A DNA stretch of 64,000 nucleotides from NCBI GenBank assembly GCA_029448655.1, contig JACCLO010000001.1, positions 4,526,001 to 4,590,000 of the forward strand. Reading direction: 5' to 3'. Source of the stretch: Wolfiporia cocos. Its lineage: Eukaryota; Basidiomycota; Agaricomycetes; Polyporales; Phaeolaceae. This document shows positions 21,892 through 34,509 of this stretch, one piece after another. Below the pieces are notes generated by a model. It was not told where the DNA came from, made no database searches, and saw nothing but the letters and a program-made list of their open reading frames with translations. The translations under genes and the position numbers were made by a program. Within the stretch, counting starts at the first letter, position 1, and every line of letters starts with the position of its first letter.

Positions 21892-23654
21892 GATTTGCGA
21901 CAGAGAGGATGGACGTTGGAGCTAAAGCCACGCAATACCCACGCCCACTTATAAGCCGATGCACATCTGATGTTACTGAACGGATCTGGCGTCCTGACAC
22001 TCTCGACGGTGTCACACGATGGGATCAACGCCAGTAATTTTGACCTGGCAAGTATGATTTCCCGTTAATGTATCCAAAACGGAAATGCCCTGATGGCCAC
22101 GGACGAAGACAATCTGCCTCGGTTGTATGATATACTCTCGGGCCACCGCCGGTTGAAGATTACCGCCCCGGTCCACTGATAGTTGCCGGTGACCAGGATC
22201 GGTTAGCTAATCAGATTCAATTGCACGGGTGCGATCGCTGTATTTACAAATTCGAATTGCACTCTCTGCCTCATGGCGTGCCAGAACTGTACGAAGGGCC
22301 CATTCAGTCACAGCTATTTCCTCCTGCTCGAAAATTGAATTGTTTCATTCCGGTTCATCTAGATCGCCGAGTTCTCGCGCGACCCACCCCTTTCGACCGC
22401 CCAGAAGAAGCCTTCACCTAATGAAAATGTGAAACCCCCTGCAATGTCAAATGGTTACACAGCAGCTGCGAGGAGCGACGCCATGCCCAGGCATGTCTCG
22501 GCACCGCTGGCCATTCTTCCGCGGACTTGCCACCGTCACGGCCGAGCGAGCTTGTCACTTGGCGATCTGCGTTCGCGGAGGCTTGGACGACCGCGTGCGT
22601 GTGGCGCAGGCCGTGTAGGAGACACTCCACGCGGTGCAGACGCACCCCCGGCCGGGTGCCAGGCTGTCACGCGTTACAGCCGTACAAGGGCCACAGCCCC
22701 ATCAGATCCCTGCCACCGTGGATATCCGTGTTGTGCGTGGACAGACGCGCAGCGCATCGCCATGACGCTTCTCGCACGATGCCGCGCCAACGCATCCGAG
22801 AACTGATGCAGGCAGTCCTGTCACATCAAAGCTTCGAAGGCCGAGTTCCTCGCAGCCGCCGTCAGTCGCATAACGTACACTCCGGATGGCTAGGGGATCC
22901 CCAGCCCGCCAAGATCAGATTCACATGACTCATCGCTCTTGTTCTCCATCAGGCGCGCGCGGGCCGGCGGCGGATTACCAAGGAGACGCCGGCGACCAAG
23001 GCGCGGCGCATCGATGGACGCCGGTGGCCATACAAGGCCAAATGACATGTCCGCAATGTGCACCTCCGTCGTCGCGCTGCCAGTGGCGGGCAGTCGCGCT
23101 GGCAACGCACAGGCTGGCCCCCGTCGAGAGGCTGGCGCTGGCCCCTGGCCGCGTCGGGCGACACGCCACAGCCCGCTCGCGCCGGGCGCGATGGTGCGGC
23201 CTCGCGATGGACGCCGCGCGCCGGGTAAACGTGCGTGACTCGATCCCGGCTCCCTAAGCGCAATTCGGACGGCAGCTGATGGGGCGCGGCGGGCACGAGG
23301 CGGGCGCGGACTCGAGCTCGCGCAGGCTGCGTCCCGGCAGCGGCTGCCGCGTCACGGCGGGCGCGTCACCGAGGGTGATCGAGCGTGCGAGATACGGATC
23401 GAGGACGATGATTTGCGGAGATTCGCATTCGCTGAATCGGCACTCGAATCGGCGCGCGGCGGGTCTGATTGGCCGCGGCGATGCCCGCTGGATCCTGCGC
23501 ACTAGCGCGTGTAACCGAGATTTCACCCGCGGTGCCTTGGCGGCACTGCTCGAAGTGACAGATATGGCGCAGGCACTCTGCCAGATACGCACTTGGAAAC
23601 GCCAATGCTCCTTCTCGCTCCTGCGTTGGTCTCCGGATCACGCGCTGCCCGGGG
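21892..23654. other. Intergenic, no gene resolved; becomes GC-rich from about 22400
   Basis: 1.8 kb between divergent genes. The first ~500 bp are AT-balanced. From about 22400 to 23650 GC content is high and long open frames appear on both strands, but none has a recognisable domain or consistent introns, so they are treated as chance frames. Confidence 0.4.
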
Positions 23655-23668
23655 CGCATAAAACCGCG
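23655..23668 (+). promoter_or_regulatory. TATA-like box upstream of the 202-aa gene
   Basis: gcgcataaaaccgcg about 50 bp before the ATG at 23713, in an otherwise very GC-rich stretch. Position and sequence suit a TATA element, with a short 5' untranslated region. Confidence 0.4.
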
Positions 23669-23712
23669 CGCGCCCGGTGGGGAGGACTCATCGAACACCA
23701 GCCTCACTCGCC

Positions 23713-24413
23713 ATGCCTGCCCTCGAAGTGCCCCTCGCGACCCGCCCCGTCCTCGGACATGTGTACGTCGTCCCCCGCCGCCCCCGCAGCGCCGCTGACG
23801 CCCCGCAGTAACCTGATGGTCGACAGCTTCATCGCCAACGCGGAGATCGACGAGTAAGCCGCCCGGTGCACCGCCCTGCCCCCGCTGACACCCCCACAGC
23901 ATGCGCGCAGTCGTGCGCGCGGTGCTCGCCACGAGCCCGCCCGAGGTCACCGCCGCGTTCACCGCGGCCGCGCGGCGGCGGCTCGACAAGATGAACGCGC
24001 GGCACCTGCCCCCCGCCGCGCGGCTCTTCAGCAGGGGCGCGGACGGGCGCGCGGCGCCGACCGCGGAGCTGCGGGGCGTGCTCGCGCGCGCGCGCGCGAT
24101 GTACGGGTCCGGGATGGGCTTCGCGAGCCTCGCGCTGCTCACGGAGGTCGTGCGCGCGACGGGCGGCGCGCGCTGGGACGCGGACGGCGAGACGGCGGAA
24201 GCGCTCGCTGCGGTCGACGCGGACATCACGCAGGGGATACAGAGCGCGAAGGAGGAGCTCGCGGGCGGGCGCGTCGCGGAGCCGGACGCGGCGCGCGCGA
24301 CGGTCGGCGCGCTGCAGGGTGCGCTTGCGCATTGCGCGCGCGAGGCGGAGCACTGGGGGGGCGAGTTTCCGTTCGAGCGGGCGGTCGTGAGCATACAGTA
24401 TTGGAAGTTCTGA
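23713..24413 (+). CDS. Uncharacterised 202-aa helical protein (3 exons)
   Basis: Exons 23713-23762, 23809-23853 and 23900-24413. Both introns are 46 bp with similar branch regions (cgctgac) and CAG acceptors. The joined frame is exactly 609 nt. The protein starts MPALEVPLATRPVLG, continues VDSFIANAEIDD and is then almost all helix-forming, Ala/Arg-rich sequence ending VVSIQYWKF. No signal peptide, membrane segment or known catalytic motif was seen. Very high GC with strong third-position G/C indicates real coding. I do not recognise a named family, although the arrangement suggests a conserved fungal protein. Confidence 0.7.
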
Positions 24414-25263
24414 GCCGGCGCGCGTGCCGGCGTGTACTATAGCAGCGGATGTATTATGCCAGACGTCCCACAGGAAGCGGATGACGATTGCACGAACCGG
24501 GTTCTTGCTATTCAAGCTCGGGATCCACGCGGATCTGTTCCTGCCCACTGCATCCGCGCATCTCGCCGCGCGCAAACGCCGACCCAGCAGCGGACTCTGG
24601 ATTGACGAGCGGCGAGGCATATGACCCGGCCCAAAATAATTTGGAATACAGGCCCCGGACAGATTGACTGGGGAAGCTGCGAAGGGAAGCTGCCGGGGGA
24701 GCGATGAGTTGCCAGGCGGATGGGTTGCATCCGCGCTGCACATGGGGATCCGACGGGCATCCCGGGCGGGAGCGAGAGCGGCGCGTGGAGGACCGAGCGG
24801 GTCGGGGGCGCCAGAGGCGGGTTTCCCAACGTGACGAGCGGGAGTGGTGAGGCTACGACAGATGCAGTAAGAGCCCGCGGGAGAAGTGCGGCTGCAGCGC
24901 ACGCCGCGGGGCCACGCACGACGGAGAGCGATGTCGACGTCGTCGGCAGAAACATCGTGCTCGCCACAATTTATGTGCGCGGGTGGCACGTGCGGTGCCC
25001 CGATCGAGACGCAGGAGCGCTTTGTGGCGCCGGGCGGCAGACATTGTAACCGCAGCAGCGACTGCGGACACGGCGACGGCCAGTCAGCACCGCAATATGC
25101 AGTGCAGCCGCAGTCGACATATGCTCCGCCTGCATCCTCCGCTCCACACCTCCTTTACTCCTGACCTTCACCCACCACATAACAGCCGGCCTGGACTTGA
25201 CTTTCTCGACCAGTGGTCCTCCCGTTTTCTTCCCGCTTTCCACTGCCTACCCGACCGCACAAG
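24414..25263. other. Intergenic, 850 bp, promoter side of the GPI-protein gene
   Basis: No gene seen. The last 60 bp before 25264 are pyrimidine-rich (cttttcttcc-type), as is common just upstream of fungal start codons. Confidence 0.45.
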
Positions 25264-26304
25264 ATGTTCATCACGAAGCTCGGTGTCCTCGCCCTGATTG
25301 CCGCAGGCGCACAATCCGCGTCTGCGATCTCGTAAGTATAGCCCACACTGCGCCAGCCCCCGCTAACCCCGCCCCAGGCTCTCGTCCAAGTGCGAGTCGA
25401 CGCTCGCGGGGCTCGTCGTCTCCTCCGAGGCGAGCTGCCTCAACGCTGAGTCGCTCGTCGGCCTCGTCGTCGCGGGCAAAAACACCTCGCTCGTGTCGCC
25501 CATCAACACCTGGCTGACCGGGCTCTGCTCCCGTGGCGCGTGCACGAACGAGACGCTCGCGAACGTCGTCTCGAACGTCACCGCCGGCTGCCAGAGCGAC
25601 CTCGAGGAGTACAACATCACCGCGACCAGCGCCCAGCTCACCGCGCTCGCGCAGGAGTACTACCCTACCGCGCGCAAGGTCGCGTGCCTCGCCGAGTGCG
25701 TCCTGCGCCTTTTTCCTTGTCACTTTGCCTGATGCTGATGGCCCCATCTCCGCACGGCGTTCATCTCATCTCCCATCCCATCTCATCTCACGTCCGCGAC
25801 TGCTATCGCGCGCGCATCCATCGATCTGAATCGCAGCACGTCGAACAACAACAAGACGCTGTGCGTGACGGAGACGCTCACCAACGTGCAGCCGTACACG
25901 GGCACGATCACGACCTCCAACGTGGGCGACCTCGTCTCGCAGATCGCCGCGGGCGATTACCCGAACCTGCCGAGCAACGTCACCTGCACGAACTGCACCA
26001 AGGCCGCGTTCGACGTCGTGCACGGCGCGTTCCCCAGCCTGTTCGACGACAGCGTGAACAGCACCATCACCGGCCAGTGCGGCGCGAGCTTCATTGGTGA
26101 GTCGTCGTCTGATCTTCGGGATCGCGGTCTGACGACGATTCAATAGATGGCGCGGAGCCGTCGTCCATCACGGAGACGGCGAGCACCGCCATTGCGAGCA
26201 ACTCGTCCAGCGGCACGCTGGCTGCCGTCCCGGCGGGCGCCGTGCTCGGCGTTGCGCTCGCCTCGCTGGTCACTGTGTTCTCCGCGTTTGCGGTCGTTGC
26301 TTGA
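25264..26304 (+). CDS. Secreted, Cys-rich, probably GPI-anchored surface protein (267 aa, 4 exons)
   Basis: Exons 25264-25331, 25378-25695, 25837-26096 and 26147-26304, with introns of 46, 141 and 50 bp; phases close to 804 nt. An N-terminal signal peptide (MFITKLGVLALIAAGAQSASA) is followed by a Cys-containing, Asn-glycosylation-rich ectodomain with several NxS/T sites (NTS, NET, NVT, NIT, NVT). The tail is Ser-rich (SNSSSG) and then strongly hydrophobic to the last residue (LGVALASLVTVFSAFAVVA), the pattern of a GPI-attachment signal. It would sit on the outer plasma membrane or cell wall. The two halves (STLAGLVV... and TETLTNV...) look like a loosely repeated fold. It may belong to the DUF7729 type common in basidiomycetes; that assignment is from memory. 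Confidence 0.82.
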
Positions 26305-27201
26305 TCTGACGCACATTGCACCACACTGCACTGTTCACGGACATGACCACATCGCCCTTCCCTGTCGCTTGTTTGTATGTATCACGGACGCTGTATCTTA
26401 ATGTTGTTGCTATTATCCATGACATTATTGCAACCCAACCGCTCGGACGTGCCAGACGCTTCCTTGATCCTTGTTCCCAGTATCGGCTAATCTCCGACGA
26501 TGCGTGCAAGTAGCTGGCTTGGGACCAGGGGTATCGCCTGCCGCTATATCGAGTTGATCAAGCAAATTGCCCTCTGGGCGCCCGCCAGCCACAGCCACAA
26601 CACAAGTGCGGCTCGGTTGCTGTTCGCGAGATTGTGGCGATTGACACGAACAGACAGATTCTCCGCAGGATCTGTCAACGTTGTGATAGTAGGCCTGCCT
26701 GCGAACGCTTCCATTTCAGAAGGGGAGACACGTCCTCGCGCGAAAGAAGGAGGCCGGGAATTGATGAATGATGATTGATCTGTCGGCCACTGTAGCCCGC
26801 TCAACCGGGATGGCATCGCGCCCACGCTGGCCACTCGTTGCTCGCACATTGCAATCGCGTTCCCGCCGCGTTCACCCACTACCATCCATCCACCGTGCCG
26901 TCCGCAGCGCCCGCAGCGCCGCGGCCGTCGCAACAGCCAGCCCAAATGAAATTCTAGCCACTCCGCCATGGAGCCGTAGAACAATGCACGTCCCGTCCAC
27001 TCGGCCCGTCCGCGCCCCGTACACGCTCGCGCCACCATTAGCCCATCTCCATCTCCATACACACGCACCCGTCCACGTCCACGAGCGCACCCACCGGGCT
27101 CCGACGTCCGACGGACGCGCATCTCCCAGCGCAGACTCCGCTGCTCGCCTGCCACCGCCCGCAGGACGCGGACGCGTGCACGCCCCCCGCGCGCGCGCGC
27201 A
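26305..27201. other. Intergenic between convergent genes, no gene seen
   Basis: 900 bp between the stop of the GPI-protein gene (+) and the stop of the GH17-like gene (-). It should hold both 3' untranslated regions. No further feature recognised. Confidence 0.5.
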
Positions 27202-28729
27202 TCAGCACTCCGTGCGCGGCCGGAACGGGAACTTGAGCCGCCCTGCGGCGTCGTAGATGCCGTACCCGGGCTCCATCGCGTCCGAGTAGATGTGCGCGAA
27301 CCAGCCGACGCCCCCGCCGCGCACGCGCTTCAGGAACGCGCACTGCGCGTCGAGCAGCGCGAAGTACGCCTGCGTGAGCGATCGTGTCAGCGGCGCGGAT
27401 CGGGGCGCGAAGGGAAGAGAGACAGGAAGAGGGATGGGAAGAGAGAAGAGGGGCGAGGCGCACGTGGCGCAGATCGCGACGCGCGCGGAACCGGGCGAGA
27501 CGCACCTGCTCGTTCGCGACGTCGGCGACCGCGTACGGGCTGTTCGGCTGCACGTTCGGCGACGTGACAGAGGGCCACCCGTTCTGCGCCACACGCGGGC
27601 GTCAGCGCGCCACACACACGCACACGGGGGGACAGCGGCGCACCTCGTCAAAGTACAGCTTCTTCCCGCCGCCGTGCTCGAGGAAGAAGTCGAGGTTCTC
27701 GAGCACGATCGGCCACGACGCGTTCGCTGCGCGCGGCAGGGTCAGCGCCGGAGCGGCGGGCAGCGCGCGGGCAGCTCACCGGTCCACGCGTTCTGGTCGA
27801 AGAACGGGAGCATGTGGATGTTGATAAAGTCCACCGCGTCGAGCACGTCCTGCGCGCCGCCGCGCTCCTCGTACCCGTACGCGAGCTCGCTCACCGTGAC
27901 GGGGATGCCGAGGTCGGACAGGTTCGCGCGCGCGGCGCGCACCTGCGCCGCGAGCACCGCGTGCGGGAGCACGTTGTCGTACAGCGGCTCCGACCCGAAC
28001 TGCACCCCGCGCGTCACGAACTTCGCCTTGGGGTTCGCGTGCAGCGCCGCGAACAGCGTGTCGCGCCGCGTCTCCCAGATGTCCCCGCCCGTGAAGCCGA
28101 ACTGCCCACTCCGGTCAGCACGATTACAGCCGCACGGCGCTGCCGCCCGCGAGCGGAACGGACGCACCCAGATCAGCGCGTGCACGCCCAGCCCGTTGTC
28201 CCACGCGGCGTCGACGATGTCGTCACTGGAATGATGGAGCGAAAGCGTCAGCTCGTCATCGTCGGCTCGGCGCACGCGCGGCGGCGCGGGCTCCGTTCAC
28301 TCACTAGAAGCCCTCGCGATCGCACGCCCCGTAGAGGCGCACGTAACGCGAGTTGAAATGGTGGCGGATGTCTGCGAACTCCTGGTGGAGCTGCTCGGGG
28401 CTCTGGCCTGCGTAATTTTAGACGTTCGGCGCGCGGAAGGAGCTTGGCTGTTAGCGGGAGGAAAGACGTGTTCTCTGATGTGACGCACAGGCGGTCACTT
28501 CGTAGCTGAAGCCGACAAATGCATATTCGGTGCTGGGGTCACACCACCACAGCTTGTCGTCTGGGGGAAGGACCGGCGGCATGATGAAGCCGAGGGCGGG
28601 AAAGCAGAATGGTGCAGGAAGCGCCACAGCATCGCGCGGGTCATACGGGCGCGCATGGCTCAAGGTGAGCCACCCAAGGCAGAGTGTCGAAAGAAAGGCC
28701 CACAGCAGCATTGTCGCTCCCGTCGACAT
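27202..28729 (-). CDS. GH17-like secreted beta-glucanase (350 aa, 7 exons)
   Basis: Exons (minus): 28729-28489, 28407-28305, 28225-28168, 28101-27780, 27726-27644, 27583-27506, 27369-27202; introns of 53-136 bp. The joined length of 1053 nt is in frame throughout. A signal peptide at MLLWAFLSTLCLGWLTLSHA precedes a TIM-barrel glycosidase. VRLYGACD matches the beta-strand hallmark of family 17. The putative acid/base Glu is in FGSEPLYD and the putative nucleophile in FDENGWPS, corresponding to the family's ETGWPS. Such enzymes cleave or remodel cell-wall beta-1,3-glucan outside the cell. ATG 28729 is used; an internal Met at residue 7 could be the true start and would give a cleaner signal peptide. 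Confidence 0.84.
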
Positions 28730-29373
28730 GAGCCGCTAGCGGCTGTCATAAATACGAAAATTCAACAGAAAGAGAGGACAGGTCTTGGCCAAAAGTTCTA
28801 ACGGCGCGCCGTAGCATGTGCTGAGCTCGACCAGGTGACAAGAACTTACACGCTTCTAGTTGCAGGGACCCCATGTAGAGGAGGCTGACAGCGGTTACTG
28901 TTCTAGAACCAAGTCAGTCGGCATCCAAATTAAGGAACGTGGACTTTGTGGGGACAGAAGCGCGTTTTTGATACACATCGGCCGTAGGACGGCCCCATTC
29001 TCATGCAGCACTTTGCCAACGAGAGAAGCATAAGGTAAAGCCACCATGGGCCATGCAGCTCCCAGACCCCACGCGATCTTGTTGCAAGCCGTCGATCATG
29101 GGGTGCTTTGGTTCAATCACGAGGCTATCAAACATCTAACCGGCGTCTAAAGAGTTGAATCAGCAACACTCACATTTGCTCGACATCAGCAAAGTTCTGC
29201 GTCACAAGTAGCAGTCAGGCTACAAAAGCGGGTATATAGATGCCAAGAACACAAATGGGTGATCGTAATATCACGAGTCCGACAAGTCGGATGTATGCAC
29301 GCCGAGCGGCAGCATTGTGGGGTCCTGCGTAGCAGTCTTTCCCCATGTAGTTCTCCGTAACTATCGTATGGTG
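28730..29373. other. Intergenic, no gene seen
   Basis: 640 bp between the GH17-like gene start and the stop of the DUF4045/gelsolin-type gene. It should include the GH17-like gene promoter. Nothing else recognised. Confidence 0.45.
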
Positions 29374-32300
29374 TCAGTAACAGTAAGTGGCCGACAACGT
29401 CGGAGTGGAGCGTACGTGTTCGGTAGCCTCACCGGCGGGTATCAGATTCATGTGGTCGGGTACATTCCCCTGGTTCTGGACAATTGTTAGTCCACGATAA
29501 CGTGTTGACAGACACGACGCTTACAAGCTCGGTTTCGTCAAGGTCGCGGAAGTGCAGACGAAGGTCTGTGGGTATTTGGGACGGCAAAATGAGTACATGC
29601 ACGGTAGGGGCGAATGGCCGAGATGATGCAGTCAATTCTGACATTCGCTGTGTGATGGCTGTGAAATTGCAGAGTCGATAGACAGCATCGAGGCGTACCG
29701 TGGCTACAGAAAGTGCCAGTCGTATGTCGTTACGCTTTCCGCGGGCTTCGCTACCAATGAGGACAAAGAACTCCCATATACAGTCGACAATGTGTACAAG
29801 GTCATGTACGGTGGGATGTGTAGCAAGATGTGGCACGACAGCAATCTGGCCAATTTTGTTCAGCTACGATACACCTCCTAAGGACTGCGCAGACCTACCG
29901 CATTGTCGCTTTTCACCGCGCCTACTGACCAGACCCGCGGATTGAGTTGCGTTGCAGAAGACCTCCATCTCCAATAGTCGGCCTTAGCATAGTCACCGTC
30001 TCCGAGAATCATCCAGAACATCTCATCGTCATCGCTCTCTCCTTCCGTAAGCTCGACGACGGCAGAAGGAGCAGATGCAAGCGATAACGCGTAATCGCGG
30101 GCTACACGGCGTTCAGATTCCACTGATCCACACCCGTACCAGACATAGAACGTTCCCAGCAGCGAGGCACAATAACTGAATGCCGAGCAGAGATTTTTTA
30201 TACTCTGCGTGTTTGATAAGTGGTAAACCGTTACTAAAAGGCGCGTACACTTACGAGATCGACCTCGTCCACGAATGTGGACCGGCCAATAGTGCGAATC
30301 AGATGCATCGCCGTGTTTTCCGAGGACCAATGTGTGCGAGTTCCCTATCGGATCGTGACACCGTCTGGAGATGTCTGGACTTCTGATAACTTACCTGCCG
30401 GGTCACAAGCTGGCCTCCAAGCACATTCACGAAGTCATCCGGCTCGCAATACTGGTGTACCATGACCTGTGATTTGAAGTGATTGAGTTATGACGTGACA
30501 GATGGTCCAGAGCTGATGCCGAACCAATGTAGTCCCGTAGCGCCTTGCGAGTTCGTGCAACTTTTTCTCTTCCCTCTCGCCTATCTTGCCGTTTTTTCCG
30601 CGCCACGCCCAAACCTTGGTTAACGCCAGACCCGTCGACCTCGACTTAGCGCGGTGTATGACAGCTAATGTCTCTGAGTCATAGAAAATATGCGTATTTT
30701 GACTGATCGCAGTCGCCGAGTTCCCGACGACTGACATGACTTCGACTGATATGGTTTGGACGTCTGCGTCAGGGCCGGACGTCGGCCGTTCGGCCTGAAG
30801 TAACGCAGGTATGTCGACTTCTGGCAGAGGTTGTCCGACCTCGTCTGGGAAAGTAGTGTCAAGCCAAGCCCAGGTCTTTTTGGAAACGCTGTTGCATACC
30901 GATGTGAATGAACGCATTCTCGTTCTGGACTAGTGTCTCCATGTCACCCTGCGCCGGTGAGATAGGCTCTGCAGTGGGTGCTTCTTCGGGACTGGGTTGC
31001 TTCTGGTCTACAAACACCTGCGTCAAGGAGATATCCATGCGCGACAAGGTTCCCGCAGGGGAAGCAACCGGCGTCTTCTCCTCTGGCAAGGGTGGCATGA
31101 TGATAGCTGAGTACCGCTCGTAGCTCGACTTGCGCTTGTCGCTCGAGTGCTCAGGGCGGGAAAGATTCTTGTTACCGAGGTTTGCCACCGCGACCTTGAC
31201 ATCAGACTGAGGGTGTGGGTCCGGCGGAGCGTCACGGCGGCTACCCGAGTCGTTGTGTAATTCTTGCTCGATAGGGGACGCCGCTGGCGCATCGGTCGGT
31301 AGCAACTCCCGGGCGACCTGTTCCTGGAACGCCTGAGCAACATCCATGACTGTCGCACGGTTGCCAGTGCTGGGAATCCTGCGATGACGCGCAGGCGAAG
31401 CCGGCGCGCGTTCTTTGGAAACAGCAGAGTTCGGAGACGGTGTCCTGCTGAGACGGCTCTCGAGCTGTGGTGGCGGTATCACCACGTCCGTCAACTGCGG
31501 TGGCTTGACGGGCATATGCGGCCTAATCGTAGGCGCGAAATCATCGTCGAACGCATTTTTGAGGGGCGACGCAGGCTTGATTGTGGAGTTGTCGCCAAGC
31601 GGTGTGGCAGCGACGTCGTCCGTCGGCAGTGTCACAACATGTTCTGGCACGCGCTCAGCGGAGATGAGACCAGGTAGCGCAGGTGTCTCGGAATGCAGGA
31701 TATGCACACCAGACTCCTCGTTCACACTGCGTTCCTGGAGCTCGCCTGACTGATGCATACCCCGCGCTTTCCGGGGCTTCCTCGCCCTGTCCTTCGTCAA
31801 CTGGCGAAACACACATCAGCACCACGTCATAGGCACGCAGAAAGAGATCATCAATTAATCCGACGCAACAGCAATAACGCCGCGTCACCAAAATGAACCT
31901 ACATGACTGAGAGGCTTCCCTGCGCCGCCCTTGGACTCCTTCCTGGCCGCCCGCGCACCCTCCCTGCTCTTGCTCCTGCTCCTGCTCTTGTGCCCGTTTC
32001 CGGCCCACACGCGCATCCCGAGCTCGTCCACCCCCGGGCCAACGGGCGTCCAGGGCGCGGGAGCAGCAGCATTCGGAGCTGACCCGTCCCCCGTCTTGAT
32101 AGGTTTAATGTACGAGATCATTGTTGTAGCCGAGCCAACACCTGCTGGGCGCGCATGTGATTCCGGGCCGATATCATTCACACTGGCTGATAGAACGGCG
32201 TCCGCATGTGCGGAAGGCGACGAAGTGGCATGATTCGATGAACGTCCTGTTTCGTCGGACTGCACCATCTTGAGCGCGGTGGAGACTGGCGCAACAGACG

Positions 32301-33780
32301 ATGACGGGTCGGCGGTACGCGATTTACGCATCGCAGCAGGCTTGGGCGAAATGACCGGCGGAGATGGAGCAGAACCTGTAACATTGCTCTGCCAGCGCTC
32401 CAATACAGGTGCTGATTTCCTGACTGCAGGTTCCTTACGCTCGGACCTCTCAGACTGTGGTGGGACGCTGGGGGAACCGCCCGAGAGCTGGCTACTAGCC
32501 TGCACCATACTCCGCACAAACCCCCGTCCTTGCAGTCGACTAATACTCGGGGTGGGGTCCTTCGGCGGGGGAGCTCGTAGGAACGCAGGAGATGGATTCT
32601 GTGACAGCGATAACTGCGGACCAAGGGTAGGGCGTGGCATCGGCTGTATGGGTTTTGCGAGCGATGGTGTAGTGATGGACGGTTTCGGAGGCGTTGATAA
32701 CGGGGTGGACGACCAGAGGGGACTTTGCATATCGGGGTACGATGTGACCTTGGGCGGTGCAGACATGGATTCTAGGGCGTGATGCGGCTTCGTCGGGGTC
32801 GATCGGTCTTGATTGGGCGTGCTTGAACGCAGCCCGGGCGACACAGATATCGATCGACTTCCGGTCGGAGTCCTGGCAATAGACTCCCGCCAATGCGAGT
32901 GCGCGAAGGGCGGTGTCTTGGAGGACGCATCGCCACTCGGTATACTGTTAGTGCGCTTTCGCGAAAGCGGTGGGGAACCTGTCTTCTGCGCAGCGAGCGC
33001 TTCCTCTTCCACCTTCTGCACAATCGACTTGACCGCAGATGAAGTGCTCAGCCGACGTCCCCGCATTCCAGTGACGTTATTTGACACGGAAGCAGATTTC
33101 TCTCGTGCCCTGCTGAAGCCTGCTGATGAAGCCGCCCTCCCGACCATGCCAGGCATTGCGACACCTCCGCGGCCAAACACGGGGTGAGGAGAGGATATAC
33201 TTGTTCGCTGCTCGAACTGAGTAGGATCGTGTGCGTCCTGCTGGGGTGCGTGCCGCGTAAGCCGAGGACCCGTGGCTTTCCCGCCCATGAATGCCGCCAG
33301 AGACATGGGCGCTGCAGAGGTGCCAGTATGAGCCCGCACCAGCCCTGGGGTCGGTCTATGCGTACTCGGGGCACGCGCCACTCCTGTAAGCTTGCGCAAC
33401 GCGTCGTCTTGGGCCTGCTGTCTGTCGGACGTGGATGCATCGTTATCGGACGACTGGGCAGCGTCAGCCTTCAGCACGCGTCCGTACTCACTGGTGGCTT
33501 GAAGCAATTGTTGGCCAATGGTCTGCGTTGCATTTGTAATGGTGCGGCACTCACATAAGTCGATGCTACCCTGGCTATTGCCTGCACTTCGACGCAGGCG
33601 CGCCATTCGCGACGCTTGGATCTCTTCCTCCAATCGCTTGTGTTCCAACTCCTCATCTTCGTCCACCTGGCGTTGCATGGCTTTAATTTTGCTCGCCCAT
33701 TCCGCCAGGCCAGCTTCTGGCTTTGATGGAAGGTCAAAGGTTCGTCGATGAGCAGCACTGGGAGAGGACTCCATATTCAA
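29374..33780 (-). CDS. DUF4045/gelsolin-like actin-associated protein (1312 aa, 9 exons)
   Basis: Exons (minus): 33780-31903, 31800-30900, 30844-30525, 30466-30395, 30344-30255, 30204-29899, 29845-29699, 29647-29525, 29475-29374; 3939 nt, all junctions in phase. Residues 1 to about 930 are a long Ser/Pro-rich disordered region with a charged helix near the start (QRQVDEDEELEHKRLEEEI), matching the fungal DUF4045 type. The C-terminal ~380 residues carry gelsolin/villin-type repeats: VWAWRGKNGKIGERE, HWSSENTAMHLIR, GTFYVWYGCGS, MFWMILGDGDY, WEFFVLIGSEARGKR. Gelsolin-like domains bind actin, so a cytoskeletal or cortical role is inferred. Several exons are under 110 nt, so single frames show only fragments. 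One intron uses a weaker GTTCGG donor (30524). Confidence 0.85.
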
Positions 33781-34509
33781 TTGAATTCACGAAGTCAAAT
33801 AAAGATAGCGAGACCAAGATCCAATTCCAATATTCAAGGCCAAAGCAAGGGGTTACAGAGATGCAAAATGAGCGTACTGCTCTGCCAATCGCCAGAATGC
33901 GGTGGCTGCTACTTCGGACTGATCATGAGTGCACGCCATTCCAGATCGGGCAACTCTCCTAGTTCCTGTCTATTCCGAATCCGAGCGACTACCGTCATCC
34001 ATAAACTCCGTATTGCTGTATCTGCGGGAATCTACTCAAGGGACTCCCAAAACGACTAAGTAAGCCAAGATACCGGCATGCAAGCAGCAAACTCCAATTC
34101 TGTCTCTGTCTGGTCGCACATACATGTTCGATCAAAGGTTCGTGTGGAGATGCTGTGAACATGAAAGCGAAGCATTCGTACAGGCCGCTGTGCGGTTGAT
34201 GATTTTATGATAAGACAAGTCAGTTGGGCCCCTCGTCGGTATCTTCAGCATTCAGAGACGGAGCCTGCTGTAAGTGTATCGCGTCAACTCCTCGCGCGAC
34301 GAGCAGTGTAACGAGCGTTGCCCACCTGCCAGATATTGTAGAGCGGATCACTCCGACGGGTTCCAAAGCAATATGATCAGGCTAATGAGATTTCTGACCA
34401 TGGCTCACTCTTTGACCTTGCGCACACTATTTCCATTACACGAGCCTTATCCATTCCCTGCAAGGGGAAACGCGTTTCCCATGAAATCTACAGTGTGTGT
34501 AAGCAGTGT
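33781..34509. other. Intergenic, no gene seen
   Basis: 730 bp between the DUF4045/gelsolin-type gene start and the stop of the small complex I subunit gene. Contains the promoter of the former; nothing else recognised. Confidence 0.45.

Noticed and set aside
23366..24989. Long GC-rich open frames of 340-390 codons on the minus strand
   Set aside because: They are antisense shadows of the spliced 202-aa gene and of a very GC-rich intergenic region. Composition is Arg/Ala/Pro runs with no domain or splice logic.
31885..31907. Short tail after the first exon of the DUF4045/gelsolin-type gene (GSFW-stop)
   Set aside because: It reads into the 102-bp intron 31801-31902; splicing to 31800 continues the protein in frame.
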